A DNA stretch of 15,694 bases, from assembly GCA_019309605.1 (NCBI GenBank), contig JAFDFW010000028.1, forward strand, positions 1 to 15,694, given 5' to 3'. The position numbers and the translations under genes were made by a program. The notes beneath the pieces are model-generated. The model was given only the letters and a program-made list of their open reading frames with translations. It made no database searches and was not told where the DNA came from. Source of the stretch: Deltaproteobacteria bacterium (GTDB lineage: Bacteria; Myxococcota_A; Polyangia; Polyangiales; Houyiibacteriaceae). Of the stretch, positions 13,877 through 15,694 are shown piece after piece. Numbering within the stretch: the stretch's first letter is position 1; the number at the start of each line of letters is the position of its first letter.

Positions 13877-14362
13877 ATGGCGAAGCGCGCGACGAAGCTT
13901 TGGCTCATGAAGAGCGAGCCAGGGACTTACTCGATCGACGATCTAGAGCGCGATGGCACCGAGCCCTGGGAAGGTGTGCGGAACTACCAGGCCCGCAATT
14001 TCATGCGCGAAATGGCCGCGGGCGATCTCGTCGTGTTCTACCACTCGAACGCCAAGCCGCCTGGCGCCGCCGGCGTCTGCCGCATATGCCGCGAGGCCTA
14101 TCCCGACGACACGCAGTTCGACAAGAAGAGCAAGTACTACGACGCCAAGTCCAAGAAGGAAGACCCTCGCTGGTCCTTGGTCGACGTCGAGTTCGTCGAG
14201 AAATTCGAAGAACCGGTTTCACTTCAAGCTTTGAAGGACGATTCCGCTCTCGAGGGGATGCTGGTTACCCAGAAGGGATCGCGCTTGTCGGTGCAGCCCG
14301 TGGAGAAAAAGCACTTCAACCGGGTGCTCAAGATGGCAGATGCGAAGACTAAGCTGCGCTAG
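13877..14362 (+). CDS. EVE-domain protein (YTH/PUA-like fold)
   Basis: 161 residues, matching the usual length of stand-alone EVE proteins. Hallmarks in order are L-W-L-M-K-S-E-P-G-T-Y-S-I near the N-terminus, W-E-G-V-R-N-Y-Q-A-R-N-F, G-D-L-V-V-F-Y-H-S-N, Y-Y-D-A-K-S-K-K-E-D-P-R-W and G-S-R-L-S-V-Q-P-V near the end. The family binds modified nucleobases in RNA or DNA; the exact substrate is unknown. The ATG at 13877 is chosen because homology starts there; the frame is open further upstream but that part is unlike the family. No strong ribosome site is seen. It converges with the phosphoesterase gene, with 17 bp between stops. Confidence 0.94.
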   Translation: MAKRATKLWLMKSEPGTYSIDDLERDGTEPWEGVRNYQARNFMREMAAGDLVVFYHSNAKPPGAAGVCRICREAYPDDTQFDKKSKYYDAKSKKEDPRWSLVDVEFVEKFEEPVSLQALKDDSALEGMLVTQKGSRLSVQPVEKKHFNRVLKMADAKTKLR

Positions 14363-14379
14363 CGCTTTCAGTGTCAGCG

Positions 14380-15264
14380 TCAGACCCAGAGGTCTTCGGC
14401 AGTGACGTCCCCCGCGGTCACTGTCAGCTTCACATGATGCCGCCTCTTCATGCCGTTCACCCGACGATGCCGGGGAACCTCGGCGGCATTGACGTACAGC
14501 ACGCCATCCTTCTCGAGCTGCGCTGGCCGACTCTTTCCGGCTTTCGTTTTCCGATGCATATGGCCCGCCACCGTTGCGAGCACCCTGCGCCCGTTGCTCT
14601 TGGCGTAGCTCACCGCCGCCTCGAGGTCCTGGTCGCCCCAGTCCTCTTCCTTTCGGCGAAAGTCACAGCCCCAGATCGAGTCGGCGCGGTCTCCCAACCC
14701 CGACGGGCCGTTGTGGGCGAGGAATAAGATCGGTGCGTCGTCGCACGCGTCGACCAGAGAACTCAGGCGTGCGATCGAGGACTCCATCGAATCGACGCCG
14801 TACGTTTCGGTCAAGTAGCGAAGGCAGGCCAGACGCCGGCCGCCGATTGAATGCGGGCGGCCCACGACGATGTTGAGCGGAATACCGGCGGGCGCCAGGC
14901 GGCGCTTGCCGTAGGCGACGAGGTCGACCTCACCGAGCGCGTCCGCGAGGCGTCGACAGCGGCGGGCTTGCCCTACACAGAACGAGTTGCGGAGCCTATG
15001 CGCGCGGGGTGCGATCTCCGCGCCGAGTTGGAATGCGTGCAAGCCGTCGTGGTTGCCGGGAATGCACATCGCGGGGACGCGCAGCTTTCGAAGCGAACGC
15101 GCTACGCGCTGTCCGCGCACCTGCGTGTAGGCAGCGAGGTCGCCCACGAACAGAAGCAAATCGTATCCGCCACGGTTGAAGAACGCGACGTCTTCGTCGT
15201 CCCAAAAGAGATGAACATCACCGATCACGCCGATCGTGGCCGCTTGCGTGGCATCCTCGTTCAT
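14380..15264 (-). CDS. Calcineurin-like metallophosphoesterase
   Basis: 294 residues with all metal motifs of the family: G-D-V-H (15-18), G-D (41-42), G-N-H-D (70-73), H184 in L-A-H-N-G-P, and G-H-M-H (234-237). The protein is cytosolic, with no signal or membrane span. The early W-D-D-E-D following G-D-V-H and the arrangement of motifs recall the cyanobacterial/plant TIGR04168 phosphoesterases, but this is from memory. It is likely to cleave a phosphomonoester or phosphodiester with two metal ions; the substrate is unknown. It is divergent from the DUF4234 gene with 53 bp between starts. Confidence 0.92.
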   Translation of the reverse strand: MNEDATQAATIGVIGDVHLFWDDEDVAFFNRGGYDLLLFVGDLAAYTQVRGQRVARSLRKLRVPAMCIPGNHDGLHAFQLGAEIAPRAHRLRNSFCVGQARRCRRLADALGEVDLVAYGKRRLAPAGIPLNIVVGRPHSIGGRRLACLRYLTETYGVDSMESSIARLSSLVDACDDAPILFLAHNGPSGLGDRADSIWGCDFRRKEEDWGDQDLEAAVSYAKSNGRRVLATVAGHMHRKTKAGKSRPAQLEKDGVLYVNAAEVPRHRRVNGMKRRHHVKLTVTAGDVTAEDLWV

Positions 15265-15317
15265 GGGACGAAACTTAGCGGACGCGGAGTAACGCGCGAG
15301 CGGGAAGGGAACATGCG

Positions 15318-15694
15318 ATGACAGCTCCCATCATCCAGCGCCGTGAGCCTGCCCTGGTGTTGGTTCTCAGCATCGTCACCTTCGGGATCTACCTCCCGTT
15401 CTGGTATCACGGCATCTACGAGGACCTCCGGACGCTCGACGGCCGAACGCCGACGGGGCACGGTTTCTGGCTCGACTTCTTTTTCGTGATCCTCACCTTC
15501 GCCATCTACGGCATCTGGGTCGACTATCAGATCTCCCTGCAGATCGCGCAGTTCGAAGAACGCAATGGTCTGGGTCCCGTGCAGGACACGTCCGTGATCA
15601 CCATCATCCTCGATGTGGCGTCGTACTTCACCGCGTTTGTCACCAACTTCGTCACCAGCGCGATTCAACAGGACCAAATCAATCGGGTCGTCGA
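15318..15694 (+). CDS. DUF4234-like membrane protein (3' end outside window)
   Basis: An ATG at 15318 with GGGAAGGGA (15302-15310) upstream opens a frame with no stop before the window ends (125 full codons). The protein starts with R-R-E-P-A-L-V-L-V-L-S-I-V-T-F-G-I-Y and F-W-Y-H-G-I-Y-E-D-L, the DUF4234 pattern of a short hydrophobic span followed by W/Y-rich turns and a basic or acidic loop. A second span (about 47-65) contains a second F-A-I-Y-G-I-W motif, and a third hydrophobic stretch begins near 90. The function of the family is unknown. Confidence 0.82.
   Translation, partial: MTAPIIQRREPALVLVLSIVTFGIYLPFWYHGIYEDLRTLDGRTPTGHGFWLDFFFVILTFAIYGIWVDYQISLQIAQFEERNGLGPVQDTSVITIILDVASYFTAFVTNFVTSAIQQDQINRVV

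Overview
The window is high-GC DNA that is almost fully coding. It has the feel of a Myxococcota (Polyangia/Myxococcales-like) chromosome. The evidence is a set of secreted lipoproteins with Cys-rich modules or Gly-rich linkers, several TolQ/TolR-type proton-channel paralogs of the kind myxobacteria expand, a Lon-family paralog, and a protein resembling a family I associate with deltaproteobacteria. This placement is inference; there is no rRNA or other marker gene here. I saw no tRNA, rRNA, CRISPR array, insertion sequence, integrase or phage gene.

Layout. (a) 1-600: the 3' end of a Cys-containing exported protein and a good rho-independent terminator. (b) 627-1831, minus strand: a 49-codon lipoprotein-like small gene, two bases upstream of a 350-residue protein whose C-terminal half carries RelA/SpoT-synthetase-like motifs. 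(c) 1932-6599, plus strand: a two-gene unit made of a Lon-family AAA+ protein whose catalytic serine is replaced by alanine, then, 3 bp later, a polytopic membrane protein with a zinc-peptidase HExxH...E signature and TPR-like repeats. (d) 6550-9123, minus strand: TolQ/ExbB, two TolR/ExbD proteins and a single-span membrane protein, in tight tandem. (e) 9124-9554: a 431-bp divergent control region with a recognisable promoter in each direction and hairpins near both predicted starts. (f) 9555-11359, plus strand: a second TolQ-TolR-TolR operon. (g) 11603-13710: two lipoprotein genes that share almost the same first 20 coding bases (LamG-domain and five-module Cys-rich), then a short relic of another exported protein. 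(h) 13877-15694: an EVE-domain protein, a convergent calcineurin-like phosphoesterase, and the start of a DUF4234 membrane protein running off the window.

The most interesting material is the Lon paralog that looks ATPase-competent but protease-dead, co-transcribed with a membrane metallopeptidase; the RelA/SpoT-like protein coupled to a tiny lipoprotein; and the head-to-head pair of TolQ-TolR-TolR motors, each with two different TolR subunits. The motor arrangement recalls the AglR-AglQ-AglS gliding motor of Myxococcus xanthus, but nothing in the window proves a motility role.
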